Shown: positions 33,330 through 46,785 of the stretch, one piece after another
Layout of the letters: every line of letters starts with the position of its first letter
How positions within the stretch are numbered: the first letter of the stretch is position 1
Assembly: GCF_046630445.1 (NCBI RefSeq)
Contig: NC_092341.1
Coordinates: 6,202,001-6,266,000, forward strand
Length of the DNA stretch: 64,000 nucleotides
From: Rutidosis leptorrhynchoides
Taxonomy: Eukaryota; Streptophyta; Magnoliopsida; Asterales; Asteraceae
Reading direction: 5' to 3'
Translations under genes and position numbers: made by a program
Notes under the pieces: model-generated
The model's database searches: none
Seen by the model: the letters and a program-made list of their open reading frames with translations, nothing else
Told to the model about the DNA's origin: nothing

Positions 33330-35070
33330 TGTGATGCCCCGTACAAAACCATCGTGTACGATTCATCAACAACAGGATCATTACAAAGTCAAACACTATA
33401 TGCTGTTTGAAAACCAGTTTTGCATTCATAAAAAGATAGCGTTTTACAAAAGATAACGTGCTTCCTATGAATAGAAGCGTTAACATAAGTATGTGACCCA
33501 AAGGTCGTTACAAAGCCATTGTTTGAAAATAACATAAGTTACGAATGCAAAATAAAAGTTTCATGATTGAGACATCTCTAAGTAATGCAGCGAAAATCTA
33601 ACACAGCAGGTCCATAACAGCAAGTCTATAACACCAAGACAGCAAGTCTAACAGCGGAAGCAACATCGTCTAAGCTCCTGAGAAATACACGTTTAAAAGT
33701 CAACACGAATGTTGGTGAGCTATAGTTTGTAATCAGTAAAGTAATGTAGACCACGAGATTTCAGTGCTTCAATCAGCAGTTTAAATCAGTATGAAAAGTA
33801 TATGCTTAACCGTGGGCACCCGGTAACTATACTTAACGTATGTATATCACCCCCTAAAAGTGTACTTAACGAGTGCGTTTGTCCTCGAAGTATTTGTTGG
33901 TTAATGATCCAATGATAATATTCAAAAGTTAATCACTTTGTTTTGATGATGACACAAAAGAGATAAGTGCTTAATCATATGTAAGACGACATGAGTTCAT
34001 AAGCCTACACTATCTCTAGCAAAAGACCAATGCATAAATAACTAACTTGGTAAAAGTGGCATGCGGCTGCACAACGGTCGACCGTGAACCTGACCGTGTA
34101 TGTCCTGTACTAACAAATTTAAGTTTTTCTAAAACTGTTAATCCACGGCTAACCTCACGGTTAACCGCAGCTCGACCGCAGTTTTCTCTGTTACCAAAAT
34201 CAACCACTTTAAGTTAGACCACTTTGAGGCATCTATATTTTACAAAACCTTTTTAAACATACTTATAATAGTTGCCTTCTTTGATTCCAAAAGAGTTTTG
34301 AACCAAAAGATGTTAATTTTTACTAATCACACCTAATGACATCCTAATGACATTTTAAACTTGAAATAAGATTAAACACACAAGTGTTATATCTTTTTAT
34401 CCTATTACATAATGTCATTTAAACATACTAATAATGGTCATTAAAGTCCCAATTAAAGAGGTGCTCTCCTATTAATTTTAAGTACCATTTGTATGTATGT
34501 AAGTGTAATTAATCCAAGCTAGTCAAGGTTGTAACAAGAATCAATTAAGTTTCAACTAGATTCAAACTAGTTCAATTAAGGTGCAACAAGGTTCTAAAGA
34601 GCTAGATACTTTCATCAAAGAAAAGACAAATGGTTGAAGTCATGGGTTATGAAGTTTGGAGTGCTGCAAGTAACCAATGAAAGTATACACTTGCAACCAA
34701 ATGTTGACAAATGCATGGAAGACTTACAATAAGAAGTTTGGAAGGTTTTACTTGTCATGGAGCAAAATTAAGCATTTACCTCTTTTGGAATCAATGACAA
34801 AAGTATCAAGATAAGATGCTTTCCTCATTTTCAAGGCCATGTCCCCATCAATGAATACATCCAAAGTATGAAGTTAATGGTGGAAAGAAAAATTCAGCAT
34901 TTTCCATATTTGGTATTGGTAATTAAACTACTACAAAATACTTTCTTCATTTGATCATCCAAAGACAAATACATGTGACCTTGAAGCATGCATGACTTAT
35001 TGATTAAAGTATGCAATTACCTCTTTTGGATGAGCAAGATTATGACAATGGAAAACCAAGGAAAAGATGC
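33330..35070 (-). mobile_element. LTR inserted in the LINE, truncated by Athila A
   Basis: Begins TGTGATGCCCCG at 33330, exactly where LINE coding homology ends, and continues without coding potential until Athila A starts at 35071. The stretch 33676-33830 resembles 11327-11500 of the long solo LTR (CCTGAGAA..., GTTGGTGAG, GACCACGAGATTTCA, CACCCGGTAAC), so the families are related and orientation is the same. The other end should lie beyond the window, after Athila A. Any open frame running from the LINE into 33330-33501 is chimeric. Confidence 0.7.
34074..34168. repeat. ACGGTCGACCGT / ACGGTTAACCGC palindromes
   Basis: A perfect 12-bp palindrome at 34074-34085 and a one-mismatch relative at 34157-34168, in an otherwise AT-rich LTR. 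Confidence 0.75.
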
Positions 35071-35308
35071 TGATGTTAAAGCAGAGGTGTACGAAATAGT
35101 TATATTTTTATTACGAAATGCTATTAAATACGATATAATTTTACACAAGTTTTTTATTTATTTATAGAATAGATATACCTAAACCTTGCTACAACACTTA
35201 TAGGCAGTGTACCTAATCGTACAGTAGTGTAGTTTTTAGTAAGTCCGGTTCGTTCCACAAGGATACAGTAAACAAGTTTAAAACTATAATTATTTTAACC
35301 TATAATTG

Positions 35309-35311
<3 letters not shown>

Positions 35312-35388
<77 letters not shown>
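35312..35388. repeat. (TA)n microsatellite, Athila A LTR
   Basis: Near the 3' end of the LTR; the Athila B LTRs have only a short TA run at the corresponding place. Confidence 0.95.
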
Positions 35389-35389
<1 letters not shown>

Positions 35390-36557
35390 TAGTATTATTA
35401 TTATAAAAGGGGGGGTTTTTACCGTTTAATGACCGGTTTGTCGATTTTATGTCTTAAGTGGCAATTAAAACCTAATGTAAAATATTAAATACAAATATAA
35501 CTTAATTTAAAGCGTAAAGTAAATAAAGATAATTAAAGTGCGATAAATTAAAGTACGATAAATAAAATGACGGTAAATAAAATTGCGATAATTTAAAAGT
35601 ACGATAATTAAAAATGCGATAAGATATAAAATAAAGGAATTATGCTTATTTAAATTTCCGAAATCATGATGTTCGATGTGTTGATTTTAATTTATTACCA
35701 TGGGTTAATTGTCCTTTGTCCTGGATTATTCGATATGTCCATATAGTTTTGTCCATAATAGTCCATCAGTCATAAATATAAAGTGCGAGTGTCCTCGTCA
35801 AATTATCCTTATACCCGAAGTCAAATATTCCAACTAATTGGGAATTCGAACTGTAACAAGGTCTTAATACTTTGTTTAATGAATACACCAGGTTATCGAC
35901 TGCGTGTAATGTAAGGTTTTACTACTTTGTTAACAATTACACCAATTACCCTTGAATGTAATCCACCCCTGTTTTAATGAGTCCATTGACTATTAATCCA
36001 TCCCCGTGTCCGGTAAAATGAACAATTATTGGTATTTATAGATATCCTGCCCACCGTACCCGATTAAGCGCATGTGGTTATTTATAGATACGTCAAATTG
36101 TAACCTTTAATATTAAATTAACGAGGTATCATTTAGTTAATAAAAAACCCATTAATAGCCCATAGTCTAATTTTCACAAGTGTCGTTCTTTTGTCCAAAC
36201 CCCAAATATGGTACAAAGCCCAATAACCCCGTCTTTAATATTTAGCCCAACATCACGATTACTTCGGCTTAAATAAGCATAATAATAACTTATCTACGAG
36301 ACATTAATTTAAAAAGGTTGAACATAACTTATAATGAGTATTAATAGCGTAGCGTTACACGGACAGAATTTCGACTTACAAACTTAAAACATTCGCCACT
36401 ATCACCTTATTATTATTAATTTAAATTAAAATTATAATTAAAATATTAATATAAATATAAATTGAGAGATAAGAGAAAGAAAATAGAAAAAGATGTATAT
36501 TGTTATCATTCGTCCAAAAAACTGCTGAATTTATAGAAGTGGCCAAGCTCCTGGGCT

Positions 36558-36603
36558 CATGCGATTGCATGAGTTTTCTTCATGCTGGCCATGCGATCGC
36601 ATG
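36558..36603. repeat. CATGCGATCGCATG pair, Athila A LTR
   Basis: CATGCGATTGCATG (36558-36571) and perfect CATGCGATCGCATG (36590-36603). They are 20-75 bp upstream of the minus-strand TATA box. Confidence 0.92.
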
Positions 36604-37031
36604 GCCGTTAAATACTGGTCACAATTCATTTTAAACGTGGGCTGCTGTGATTAATTTAATATATAATATAATATATATAATTTTATATAATTATATATAT
36701 TATATTATATTCTTGTGCATAGTTGACTCGTAATTTTAGCTTCGTTGAATCGCGCGTTGATCGTACTATTTAATATCTTGTACTTTGCGTTTTGCGGTTT
36801 GTACTCTTGTAATTTTGAGACGTTTCTTATCAATAAATTGAACCTCTTGGATTGTACTTTGTACTTTTGAGCTTTTTGATCGTTTGCGTCTTCAAATCGT
36901 CGAATCTGTCTTTTGTCTTCACCTTTTATTATTTAAACGAATATCACTTGTAAATAGAACAATTGCAACTAAAAGCTTGTCTTTCTTGAGGGATAATGCT
37001 ATGAAATATATGTTCGTTTTTAGCATTATCA

Positions 37032-39140
37032 AATATTCCCACACTTGAGCGTTGCTTGTCCTCAAGCAATATAGAACTTGAATATAAACATACTTGAATC
37101 ACTTCTTTATTCTTCACACTTTGTACATCAGTGATTTTAATACGGCGGTATGAACAATGATAGTAACGTTGTGATTTACAGTCCCACATGACTATGAAAA
37201 TTTAGATCCTTTAGGAAATTGGATCTTTATGAAAACATTTGATCTTTTGAAAATTTCAATCTAGCTTTTACTCTAGATAAGTTTTCCGAAATAACCCTTC
37301 ACCGGTGTTTGCAAATTGTTTTTGTGGGTTTTGTGGGTTTCAGATTTGAAAATTTTAGCTCAAAACTTGCGGTTTTGTGTCACCCACTTGCTAACCTTGT
37401 ATTAGGAAAGCAACACGTCCAGTATACTTGCTCCATATATTACCATTCAGTAAACTACCTTCCGGTTGTAAAGGAAAGCGTTGAACAAGCAACTGTTAAG
37501 GCAATGTCCCGTGACATGCTGATAATTCTGGTCTATAACTTGTCGGATGCAATTACTATCCTTTGTAGGAGCAATAGTAAAGATCACCCAATAGTTTTTC
37601 GGTCTGGCACAAGGTCCTGTCTTTGACCATGCTATGCAACCACCGTTCTTACGGTTGACACCCGATTTGGTTCTGGTGACCTAATGAATTCCGGTGAATT
37701 CCTAGGATTTTACGTTCAATGGTAATGAACGCATTGAAAATGGGTTTTCAGAAAACAAATCGGTTTGTAATTTGATCAAAATATTTTCTCGTTCAAGCTC
37801 GAGTTTAGATATCATTGAATTCCATGAGTTTGAATTCTCAATCTTTAAGGTCAATCTCAAGGATAGAGTAATATCAGTCTTAAAAGCTGATTTTTGATCT
37901 TTTAAGGAGATTATCCTTTCTGGGGATCTGATTTATTAGTCTTGTAAGCTAATTTGCACGGTGCCCCCATTGTACGAAACAGATCCTCTCATGGTTAGGA
38001 TAAGTCTGACCACTTGCCGACCCTGTTTGATGCTGAGGTCCGTGGATTTCCAGCTGATTTTCGAGAAAACTTTTCAAGATTTTTCGTAGACTCTACAACT
38101 GGTCTGGACGACAACTTCTTGACCTAAATCAAGAAGCGCGTGTCTTTTTTCTCGGAAGACTTTACTTCCTTTTAAATCAAGTGGCACATTTCTTTCAAAT
38201 ATATTATAAGAAATTGGGTAAAACTAATAAAATTGTCCAAAATTAAAGTATCTTCAATTATTTGTAAAAATATGTGATATATGTTCTAAATAACTTGGTA
38301 AATTTTTCCCACATTTGGCTTTTATTTTCCTTTCTTTGCCTTTTTATTTTCCTCTATTTCATTTTAATGAATTCAAGCGTTTTGAGTTGTTTCTTAATTT
38401 ATGTCCTTTTCGAGGTAACAATAATTTCGGTGTTAACACCTAGTTTTATCGTTCATAAATATGTATAAACATGATTTTGAGTTCATTTAGTTGAAAATTT
38501 TGAAAAATTTTACTAGAATTGGGTAGTCAGTATATAAGACTAGGGCTGTTATTTATTATCAGAGAGCACTAGATTCTAATACAACTACTGCGTTACTAGT
38601 ATTTTTAATGTTAACCAAGTGTTTAAATTTAAAATTTTAAAAATCCGAAAGAATTTAACCCCTTCCCACACTTAAGATCTTGCAATGCCCTCATTTGCAA
38701 GAAATTAGTACAATTTAAATTATTGAGGGTGATTAGCGTAGAAAAATGATTAAATTTTACCAAAGTTTCCAAACATATTGGCGTTTGTTTGTTGAATGAT
38801 AAATGGTGCACATCATTTGTTCATTCCGTCTTGTTGTTACATCACATTTGTTTTTCGTTTTGTCGTCAAAATTAGTAGCTTTTGCTGAACTTAATGCCAG
38901 TCTTTGAAAGTTCGATGTTTTACCCTGTTATGTACAATTGACAATATACATACATACAAATAATAACATGCATGGTAATTTGAAATGGGACTTAACATCC
39001 CACTTTCAAATTATAAATACGAAATATTAGTAACAAAATAAAAAAATGTTAAAAATTACATAAAAGTATAACAATATTATATGTTTTAAACATAAGTATA
39101 TAAAAATAATAAAAGATAAAAATCACCAACGGGAACTGTA
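37032..39140 (-). other. Athila A 3' UTR
   Basis: Non-coding on the sense strand. Starts at the LTR with the polypurine tract (minus GTGTGGGAATATT, 37032-37044). Contains an antisense open frame (37309-37626) and, near 38430, a TAGGTGTTAACACCGAAATT module also present in Athila B. Confidence 0.75.
37309..37626 (+). other. Antisense open frame of Athila A
   Basis: 105 codons open on the strand opposite to the element, without an ATG at the upstream end. Its translation (FENFSSKLAVLCHPLANLVL, then VKESVEQATVKAMSRDM) is closely similar to the frame at 61335-61685 of Athila B. Antisense ORFs between pol and 3' LTR are known in some plant Ty3 elements, from memory of the Tat/Grande group. Whether this one is translated is unknown. 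Confidence 0.4.
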
Positions 39141-41335
39141 TCAATCTGGATAGGGGTTCCAGTTCATGTAGTCGGTTGGGTTCCACGGTTGGTTATAGGT
39201 GTACTGATAGGCTTGGTTGGGGTCGTAGAGAGTAAAAGGTGGTCGCATATCGGGCTGGTGTGGCGGATAATAAGCAGGTCGGGTCGGTACGTAGTTATTT
39301 GGTACCTGAGGTGATAGCTGGCTCATGATCTGATGCTGATGATAGTGCCATCTATCATGTTGTCGTTGCCTGGAATGCTCGTACACATTCTCGGCGTGCC
39401 ACTGCTCGTACTGACTACGTCTAGCCTCGTTTGTCATTTCTACCTCATCTATACGCTGGTAAACGTCAGTAAAAGCCTCCCTAATGACATCCCTAATGTC
39501 ATCCGCTTCCTCCATTTCCTCATCTGAACCTCTCTCTACCTGTGGATGAGAGCCCTGATATGGTACTGCCTGATTGCGTCTGCTCTTTAATACCTTTGCA
39601 CCTTGATAGACCCGCAATTCTAAAGTCTCATCCTGTTCCCTACACACCATCAGTGGACCCCCTTGATCCCTATCTACACCCAAATACTCTCCAATGAGAG
39701 TAACAAAAATACCTCTTCCTATTATTCTGCCGTCCTGTATTCCTTCCACCATTTTAGACAGATAAAAACCAACACAGTAGGGGATATTAACAAAGTTTCT
39801 AGTGTTTCGAATACACTTAAGGTAAAATAAATCGTGTAAGGTCATTTTCTCCTTGTTGTTACCTCTTTGTGTAATCGAATTAGCTAAAAATCTATGTATA
39901 ATACGAAGCTCTGCTTTGTTAATATCTAAATAGGAGTGTCTTCCTCCTCACGTAAAAACATTATAATTTGACATACGCCTCCAGACGGCGTCAGCGTCAA
40001 AATTCCTATCTACCCTTTCACCATGATAAATCAAATTTGTACAATCAGGTAGTAGTAATTCAGCAGGAGTGTAAATCTGTAAAGCCCTGGCCATGTCCAG
40101 CATGGACATCCTGTACATCCTACAGCCATGTAAAAATCTAAGAAAACTCTTAGCGTCTAACCTATCTACATCCTTATTAAATGATATAGTACTCATAAGC
40201 TCAACACACCACTCTTTATATACAGGCCTACGAGTAGTAAATAAACGTTCCCAATCGGGAAAAGAAGAGCTGTCATACCTTTGGATTAGATGCTGCCTAA
40301 CTGGGTTAGCTAGGTGGACCCTTTCTAAAGGCTCCCAATCGATTACCCTCGGTACTTTCACATTTTTTGTTACCAGTTTAAATTTGTTACTTTGGTACGT
40401 CGGATAATCTCTCCAACTTCTATCAATCCTTAAATTGGGATGCAACTGTTCTTCATGAATTGTTGGGTGTTCTACTATATGGTGAGCGGGAAATACTACG
40501 TAGGTAATAAAAAATTGTGGATCCGGCTCATAGTATGGCACATGTTGATCATCATGTTGTTGTTGTTATTCCTGTTGTTGCTCCGGTTCGTGATATTGCA
40601 TCTCTGGCTGTGGTTCCGGAGCAGGTTTCCTAGATGATGATGATGCACCATCAGTATCGGTATTTCTCTGCAAAACACATTAAACACAAAATTTGTGCAT
40701 CCAAATATGCATTAGTGTTAGCAAAATAACAAATTAAAACAATTACAATAACATGTTTAATCCATATTAAACTCATACTCATTTTCATATTTTTATCAAT
40801 TCTACACTTTTTCAAATAAGCATATATGAAAATGTTTACAAAGTTCATAAGCATTCAACTCAAATAACATGTCAAAATAACTATTACTAGCAATTAAACA
40901 AGTTTCAAATGGAATTGACATCAATTTAATCAAGTTCATGAATTTTAGACTTAAAAAGTCCACTTTAATTCTCAAAAATCATGTTTAGGATCAAAGTTAG
41001 GATCATTTAGCTACCTAAACATGTTACACTGCTTAATTTAGTAATAATTCATGACAAAAATCGTCCATAACCTGTTTATATCAAAAAGCCCCAAATTGCT
41101 CAAGAACACAAACCCTAGATTTCTAAAAATTTTAAAGTTTAAGGCTTCAAATCATGTTAAATAGCATCAATCTAGGTTATACATGCATAATATACTAACA
41201 ATTTAACTCTAATTACACTAGAAATTAACAAAATCAAATTAGGTAAAATTTAGCTCAAGAACACTAAAATTCAAATTTAAAGAGTTTTAGAGGTGAAATC
41301 TTTACCTTCTTTGAAAAACTTCTGAACAATTTCAT
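39141..41335 (-). pseudogene. Athila A ORF3 (env position), spliced, two stops
   Basis: Exon 1 41306-41335 encodes ten residues beginning with ATG at 41333-41335 and ending SKK, followed by GTAAAG. A 638-bp intron (40668-41305) ends TTTTGCAG. Exon 2 runs 40667-39141. The protein has a Pro/Glu/Gln-rich N-terminus, a conserved core (RSWRDYPTYQSNKFKLVTKN, then RVIDWEPLERVHLAN and YRMSMLDMARALQIYTPAEL), an acidic stretch and a Tyr/Pro/Asn-rich tail. In-frame TAA at 40566-40568 and TGA at 39948-39950 are both explained by C-to-T change. No signal peptide or membrane span is visible, unlike an envelope protein. It may belong with the Athila ORF-1 family (PF03078), untested. Confidence 0.7.
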
Positions 41336-41490
41336 GATTAAAGCGGATTATTGCAAGAAATTTGGTGAATTTTGGTGAAAATGGCGAATTTTTGAGAGGT
41401 TTTGGGAGAATTTTCGCATGTATGTGTGTGTGTTTGTGAAGAAGCAGAACAGGTCGCTGGGACTTTTGTTCCTGCCCAGATTTTCAAGGC

Positions 41491-41536
41491 CATGCGATCG
41501 CATGGTATTGCAAGGTAAACCCCATGCGATCGCATG
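41491..41536. repeat. CATGCGATCGCATG pair upstream of ORF3, Athila A
   Basis: Two perfect copies, 41491-41504 and 41523-41536, 155-204 bp ahead of the ORF3 ATG on the minus strand. A TATA-like TATAAATAT lies just upstream, near 41550. The arrangement resembles a second promoter. Confidence 0.92.
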
Positions 41537-41539
41537 GGG

Positions 41540-42443
41540 TCTGATATTTATATTTTTTTTTATAAAACCTTTGACTAATAAAACAAATAATTAAATTAAT
41601 TTTAAAATTTTGCTTCGTTTAAGAATGAGGGCATTTCGGATCGTTATCCTAGTTCGTCTCTCGACAAAATTTTAAAGGTTGTCATTTTTAAGCATTGTTT
41701 TAAAAGCAAAGATTTTTGGGTTTTTTAATATTTTTGGCATACTTTAATTCAATAAGATTAAAAATAATGATAATAAAATTTCTCGTCCCTCCCTTGGGTT
41801 AAGCAATTTCGGTTCAATGACCTAGTCTTCAACTTACGGCGAATTTTTAGAAATCACGTTTTTTAACTTAATGAAATAAAGTACATTTTTGTTTTTAAAT
41901 TCACACCAAACTTAAATTTAAAATGCATAAGATTAAAAATTCATATAAATATCATTAATATTTAAATATATTTTAGTTTTACAAACTTATATTAAAAATA
42001 TTAGTTTTTTTTTTGTTTAAAATATTTACAAACTTAAATATATTGATTTTAGAAATTTATAATATTAATTTAATATTAATTTAAAAACAAGGTAAAAATT
42101 AAAATTAAAAATCTTTTTGGTCTTTTATCTCACTTTAATCAATCAAATATTATCAAAAATATACGCCACTCTTTTGGGTAAAGTAATTTCGGCTATTTTA
42201 CCTAGTTTTACTCCTGACGAATTTCTGAAATAGTTTTGGATTGATTGATTAAAGATATTTATACCTTAAGAATAAACGGTAAATTTCGCAGTGATGTAAT
42301 AAATTTTTGTATGATATCAATAATTTCGGTTTCGCATACCTAATTTTGTTGAATATCAATTTAATACTTTATAGCGAACGATTCAGCGTTTATTATCAAA
42401 AGGTTAAAAGCAATAAAAACAAATAAAAACTTTACATACTTAC
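41540..42443 (-). other. Non-coding leader between small ORF and ORF3, Athila A
   Basis: AT-rich, no gene. A splice donor AG|GTAAGT (minus, GT at 42442-42443) follows the small ORF. Modules of the type TAGGT...ACCGAAATT recur three times (near 41815, 42190 and 42330). Confidence 0.55.
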
Positions 42444-42459
42444 CTATGAGAAATAATTC

Positions 42460-42876
42460 TTATAGACATGCTTTAGCCGACTCATAGGAGAGTCGTGTGA
42501 TTTGGTTTTCCATAGCTACATAAGCGTAACCTCAATTCTTTAATAACTTTTCTTCTAAACATATGAATGGTCCTTCTCTGCATAGAGTAACAAATTCGGT
42601 ATTTGAATATGTTTGATTGTTTGAACATTTACCTTTGTGTAACCATTTTCCGCATTTATGACATCTTTCAAGGTGTCGTGCTCTCCTTTTTATTGTGGAT
42701 TTTGATTTTTCTTTACTAAAATGTATCTTATGATGATCTTTCCTGAGTTCTTTCCTTACTTCATCCATTTTGCCTCTTATGAAGGATACCAGTTCACTTG
42801 GGAAAGTGTTATTATTACGTTTAGTAATCATAGCGTGTAGTAGTAGACAATGGTTCAGATCAAAGGAATTCTTCAT
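42460..42876 (-). pseudogene. Small basic zinc-knuckle-like ORF, Athila A
   Basis: 417 bp from ATG at 42874-42876, the same length as the copy in Athila B. It encodes a basic protein: KSTIKRRARHLER followed by CHKCGKWLHKGKC, a C-x2-C-x4-H-x3-C arrangement one residue short of a classical retroviral knuckle. An in-frame TGA near 42532 separates the last about 23 codons (GYAYVAMENQ...). It may bind nucleic acid. I know no named family. Confidence 0.65.
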
Positions 42877-43048
42877 CTCGTAAAACCTAAAAGAAATAAA
42901 AATTCAGAATGGAGGGAGAAGACTAGTTCTTTAGGGTCTGCTAGGAAAAGACCATTCGGATTCCATTCTCGAGAACTACACGAAAATAGAATATCTAACT
43001 CTAACAGAAATATAAATTATCCTTAAAAAGACTTGATTCTCCCCACAC

Positions 43049-46000
43049 TTAGTTAGCTGTGGTGTTGAAATTGTGATTAACTTCATTGTCAACTTCCATT
43101 GGACCATGTATGTAATGTTTAACTCTGTGACCATTAACTTTAAATTCAATCCCATTTGAATTTATTAATTCTACTGTTCCGTATGAGAAAACTCTTTTGA
43201 CTATGAATGGTCCAGACCATCTTGATTTCAATTTTCCAGGAAATAGCTTGAATCATGAATTGAAAAGAAGGACTCTGTCTCCTTCCTTAAATTCTTTTGA
43301 ACTTCTGATTCTTTTATCATGCCATTTCTTCGTTCTTTCTTTATAGATTAACGAATTTTCGTATGCTTCATGTCTTAATTCTTCTAATTCGTTTAGTTGA
43401 CTTAACCGTAGACGTCCGGCTTCATGTAAATCAAGATTACATGTCTTCAAAGCCCAAAATGCTTTGTGCTCAATTTCTACTAGAAGGTGACATGCTTTTC
43501 CGTAAACAAGTTTAAAAGGTGTGGTTCCAATTGGAGTTTTGTAGGCTGTTCTAAAAGCCCAGAGTGCATCTTCCAATTTCATAGACCATTCCTTCGGATT
43601 TGATCCTACGGTTTATTCTAGAATACGTTTTAATGCTCGGTTGGTATTTTCAACTTGTCCACTTGTTTGTGGATGATAAGCGGTTGAGATTTTATGAGTT
43701 ACTGCATATCTTTTGAGAACTTTCTCAAGTTGATTATTACAAAAATGAGTACCCCGATCACTTATTAAAGCTTTCGGTGTTCCAAACCTAGCAAAAAGAC
43801 GTTTTAAGAAGTTGACTACAACTCGTGCATCGTTTGTTGGGAGAGCTTGTGCTTCCGCCCATTTAGATACATAATCAATGGCAACGAGAATGTAAAGATT
43901 ATTATGAGATTTTGGAAATGGACCCCATAAAGTCAATACCCCAAACGTCAAACACTTCACATACTTGAATGACATTTTGTGGCATTTCATCACGTTGACT
44001 TATTTTTCCGGCCCTTTGACAAGCATCACAGGATTTACAAAGAAGGTGTGCGTCTTTGAAAATTGTAGGCCAATAAAATCCAGCATCGTAGACTTTTCTT
44101 GCTGTAAGTTGAGGCCCATAATGCCCTCCTGTTGGTCCTGTGTGACAATGGTTTAAGATTTGACTAGCTTCATCTCCGAATACACATCGGCGTATTATTT
44201 CATTGGGATTACTTTTAAACAAATGTGGATCTTCCCAGAAATAGTGTTTTATATCACTAAAGAATTTCTTTCGTTTTTGGTACGACAACCCTTTTTCAAG
44301 GAATCCACATACTAAGTAGTTTGCATAGTCTGCAAACCATGAAATTTCATTATAATCGATCTTCAAAAGATATTCATCAGGAAAGTTATCTTGTATAGCC
44401 GATTCATTTAGAACTTCTAATTCGGGATTTTCAAGACGAGAAAGATGATCAGCGGTGAGATTTTCTACTCCCTTTTTATCTCGGATTTCAATATCGAACT
44501 CTTGTAAGAGTAAGATCCAACGGATTAATCGTGGTTTAGCATCTTGTTTTGAAAATAGGTATATAAGAGCAGAATGGTCGGTATAGACCACCGTTTTAGC
44601 TAAAACGAGATATGAACGAAATTCGTTAAAAGCAAAGACAATAGCAAGGAGTTCCTTTTTAGTAGTTCTGTAATTCGTTTGTGCTCCTTGTAACGTCTTA
44701 CTAGCATAATAAATAGGTTGAAATCGTTTTTCAATCCTTTGTCCTAAAACGGCTCCCATTGCAAAATCACTTGCATCGCACATGAGTTCAAATGGTAAAT
44801 TCCAATTTGGAGTTATCATGATCGGCGCATTAGTGAGTTTTTCTTTAAGAATATTAAAAGATTTGACGCATTCATCCGAAAAGATGAATGGAGCATCCTT
44901 TTCTAGGAGTTTATTCATAGGAGTGGCAATTTTAGAAAAATCTTTTATGAAACATCGGTAAAAACCGGCATGCCTTAGAAAACTCCTAACTCCTCTAACA
45001 TTGGTGGGATGTGGAAGTTTAGCAATTACATCTACTTTATCTCTATCCACTTCAATTCCTTCCTTTGAAATTTTATGACCAAGAACGATGCCTTCTTTAA
45101 CCATGAAATGGCATTTCTCCCAATTAAGAACTAGATTTGATTGTTCGCATCTAATAAGCATTCGTTCAAGATTAACTAGATATGATTCAAATGTATCATC
45201 GAAGATTGAAAAGTCATCCATGAAAACTTCCATGCATTCTTCTATCATGTCGTGAAAAATTGACATCATGCACCTTTGAAAGGTTGCAGGGGCGTTGCAA
45301 AGTCCAAATGGCATGCGTTTGTAATCAAAAGTACCATAAGGGCATGTGAGTGTGGTTTTCTCTTGGTTCTCAGGTGCTATTAGAATTTGAAAATATCCAG
45401 AAAAACCGTCAAGAAAACAATAGTAACTGTTCCCAGCTAACCTTTCCAACATTTGATCAATGAAAGGTAAGGGAAAGTGATCTTTTCTGGTGGCGTCATT
45501 TAATTTTCTGTAATCAATACAGACACGCCATCCTATTACAGTCCTAGTAGGAATAAGCTCATTTTTTTCATTTGTGATGACAGTCATGCCACCATTCTTA
45601 GGTACGCATTGAACTGGGTTTACCCATGGACTATCAGAGATTGGATAAATTAAACCTGCATCTAGCAGTTTAATAATTTCTTTCTTAACAACATCTTGCA
45701 TATTAGGATTTAGTCTTCGTTGGCGTTGCACATACGTTTTATGACCTTCTTCCATAAGGATTTTATGTGTGCAATACGAAGGACTTATGCCTTTAATATC
45801 ATGAATTTTCCATGCAATAGCTGGTTTATGAGCTTTTAGCACAGAAATGAGTTGAGATTTTTCATTTTCTGTAAGAGAAGACGATATTATTACAGGTAAT
45901 TCAGATTCACCATGTAAATAAGCATATTCCAAATGGGTTGGAAGTGGCTTTAACTCTAATGTCGTTGGTTCTTCTATCGATGATTTGTATCGATATCTGT

Positions 46001-46785
46001 CTTCTTCTTTTAACATTTGAATTTCTTCTGTTGTTTGTTCGTATCCATTAGCCATGAGTGTAGCTAACATTTCAGTTTCATCAATTAGTTTAGTTCCTTC
46101 TCCTAAAGAACATTCTCCTGTTTCTTGTAATTCTGGAAATTCTTCTAACAATTCTGCATGTGAATCTATAGTTTAAATATAATAACATGTATTATCTGCA
46201 GATTGCGGTTGTTGCATGGCTCTATCAACAGAAAAGGTAACACTCTCGTCCTCTATACTTAGGGTCAGTTTCTTACCAAACACGTCTATTATTGCCTTAG
46301 CCGTGTTTAAGAATGGTCTTCCTAATATAAGAGGAACTCGAGAATCTTCTTCCATGTCCAGAATAACAAAATCTACTGGAAATACTAAAGTACAAACTTT
46401 AACTAGCATGTTCTCCATTATCCCTCTAGGATATTTTACTGATCAATCTGCTAGTTGTATACTTATTCTTGTTGGTTTCAATTCTCCAAGGTCTAGTTTA
46501 GCGTATAGTGAATACGGAATTAAATTTATACTAGCACCTAAGTCTGCCAATGCTTCTATTGAACTAAGACTACCCAGAAAACATGGAATTGTGAAACTTC
46601 CCGGATCTGAAAGTTTTTCTGGTATCTTATTCAACAGTACTGCAGAACAATTAGCATTCATAGTAACAGCCGAGAGTTCTTCCATTTTCTTTCTATTTGT
46701 GATTAGATCTTTCAGGAATTTAGCATATCTTGGCATTCCTGAAATCACATCAATGAAAGGAAGATTGACATTTATTTGTTTAAAC
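43049..46785 (-). pseudogene. Athila A pro-pol, interrupted at the 5' side by Athila B
   Basis: Reading leftwards: a gag-pro junction segment (ISGMPRYAKFLKDLITNRKK), protease with ADLGASINLIP, then reverse transcriptase ([20 protein letters not shown], catalytic FMDD), RNase H ([15 protein letters not shown]), integrase ([12 protein letters not shown] finger; [36 protein letters not shown]) and a C-terminal tail ending at 43049. Breaks: TGA at about 46443, TAA near 46160-46175, a shift near 43900-43990, a stop near 43613, and another in the tail near 43250. These are classic Athila-clade motifs. The gag would continue beyond 63985. Confidence 0.93.

Larger units (their letters stand above)
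35071..37031 (-). repeat. Athila A 3' LTR (1961 bp)
   Basis: Minus strand starts TGATAATGCTA at 37031, preceded by the purine-rich GTGTGGGAATATT, and ends AACATCA at 35071. It aligns over its length with the Athila B LTRs but is visibly more distant. TATAAAT at 36529-36535 (minus) is the likely promoter, with the palindrome pair just upstream. The (TA)n tract at 35312-35388 sits near the 3' end, not near the TATA box as in Athila B. Confidence 0.92.
35071..46785 (-). mobile_element. Athila A, minus strand, 3' two thirds
   Basis: Athila-clade Ty3 element. Its 3' LTR lies at the left (35071-37031). Going right come the 3' UTR, ORF3, the small ORF and pol, cut at 46785 by insertion of Athila B. 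It resumes at 63985 with TAAACATATCCAAG and leaves the window. GATGC at 35066-35070 is the left copy of its expected target duplication. It differs from Athila B by clear sequence divergence and by independent stops, so the two are separate insertions of related lineages. Confidence 0.93.

Noticed and set aside
33340..33501. N-terminal extension of the LINE RT frame
   Set aside because: This part is LTR sequence joined by insertion; homology to LINE RT begins only at RQGDPLSPF.
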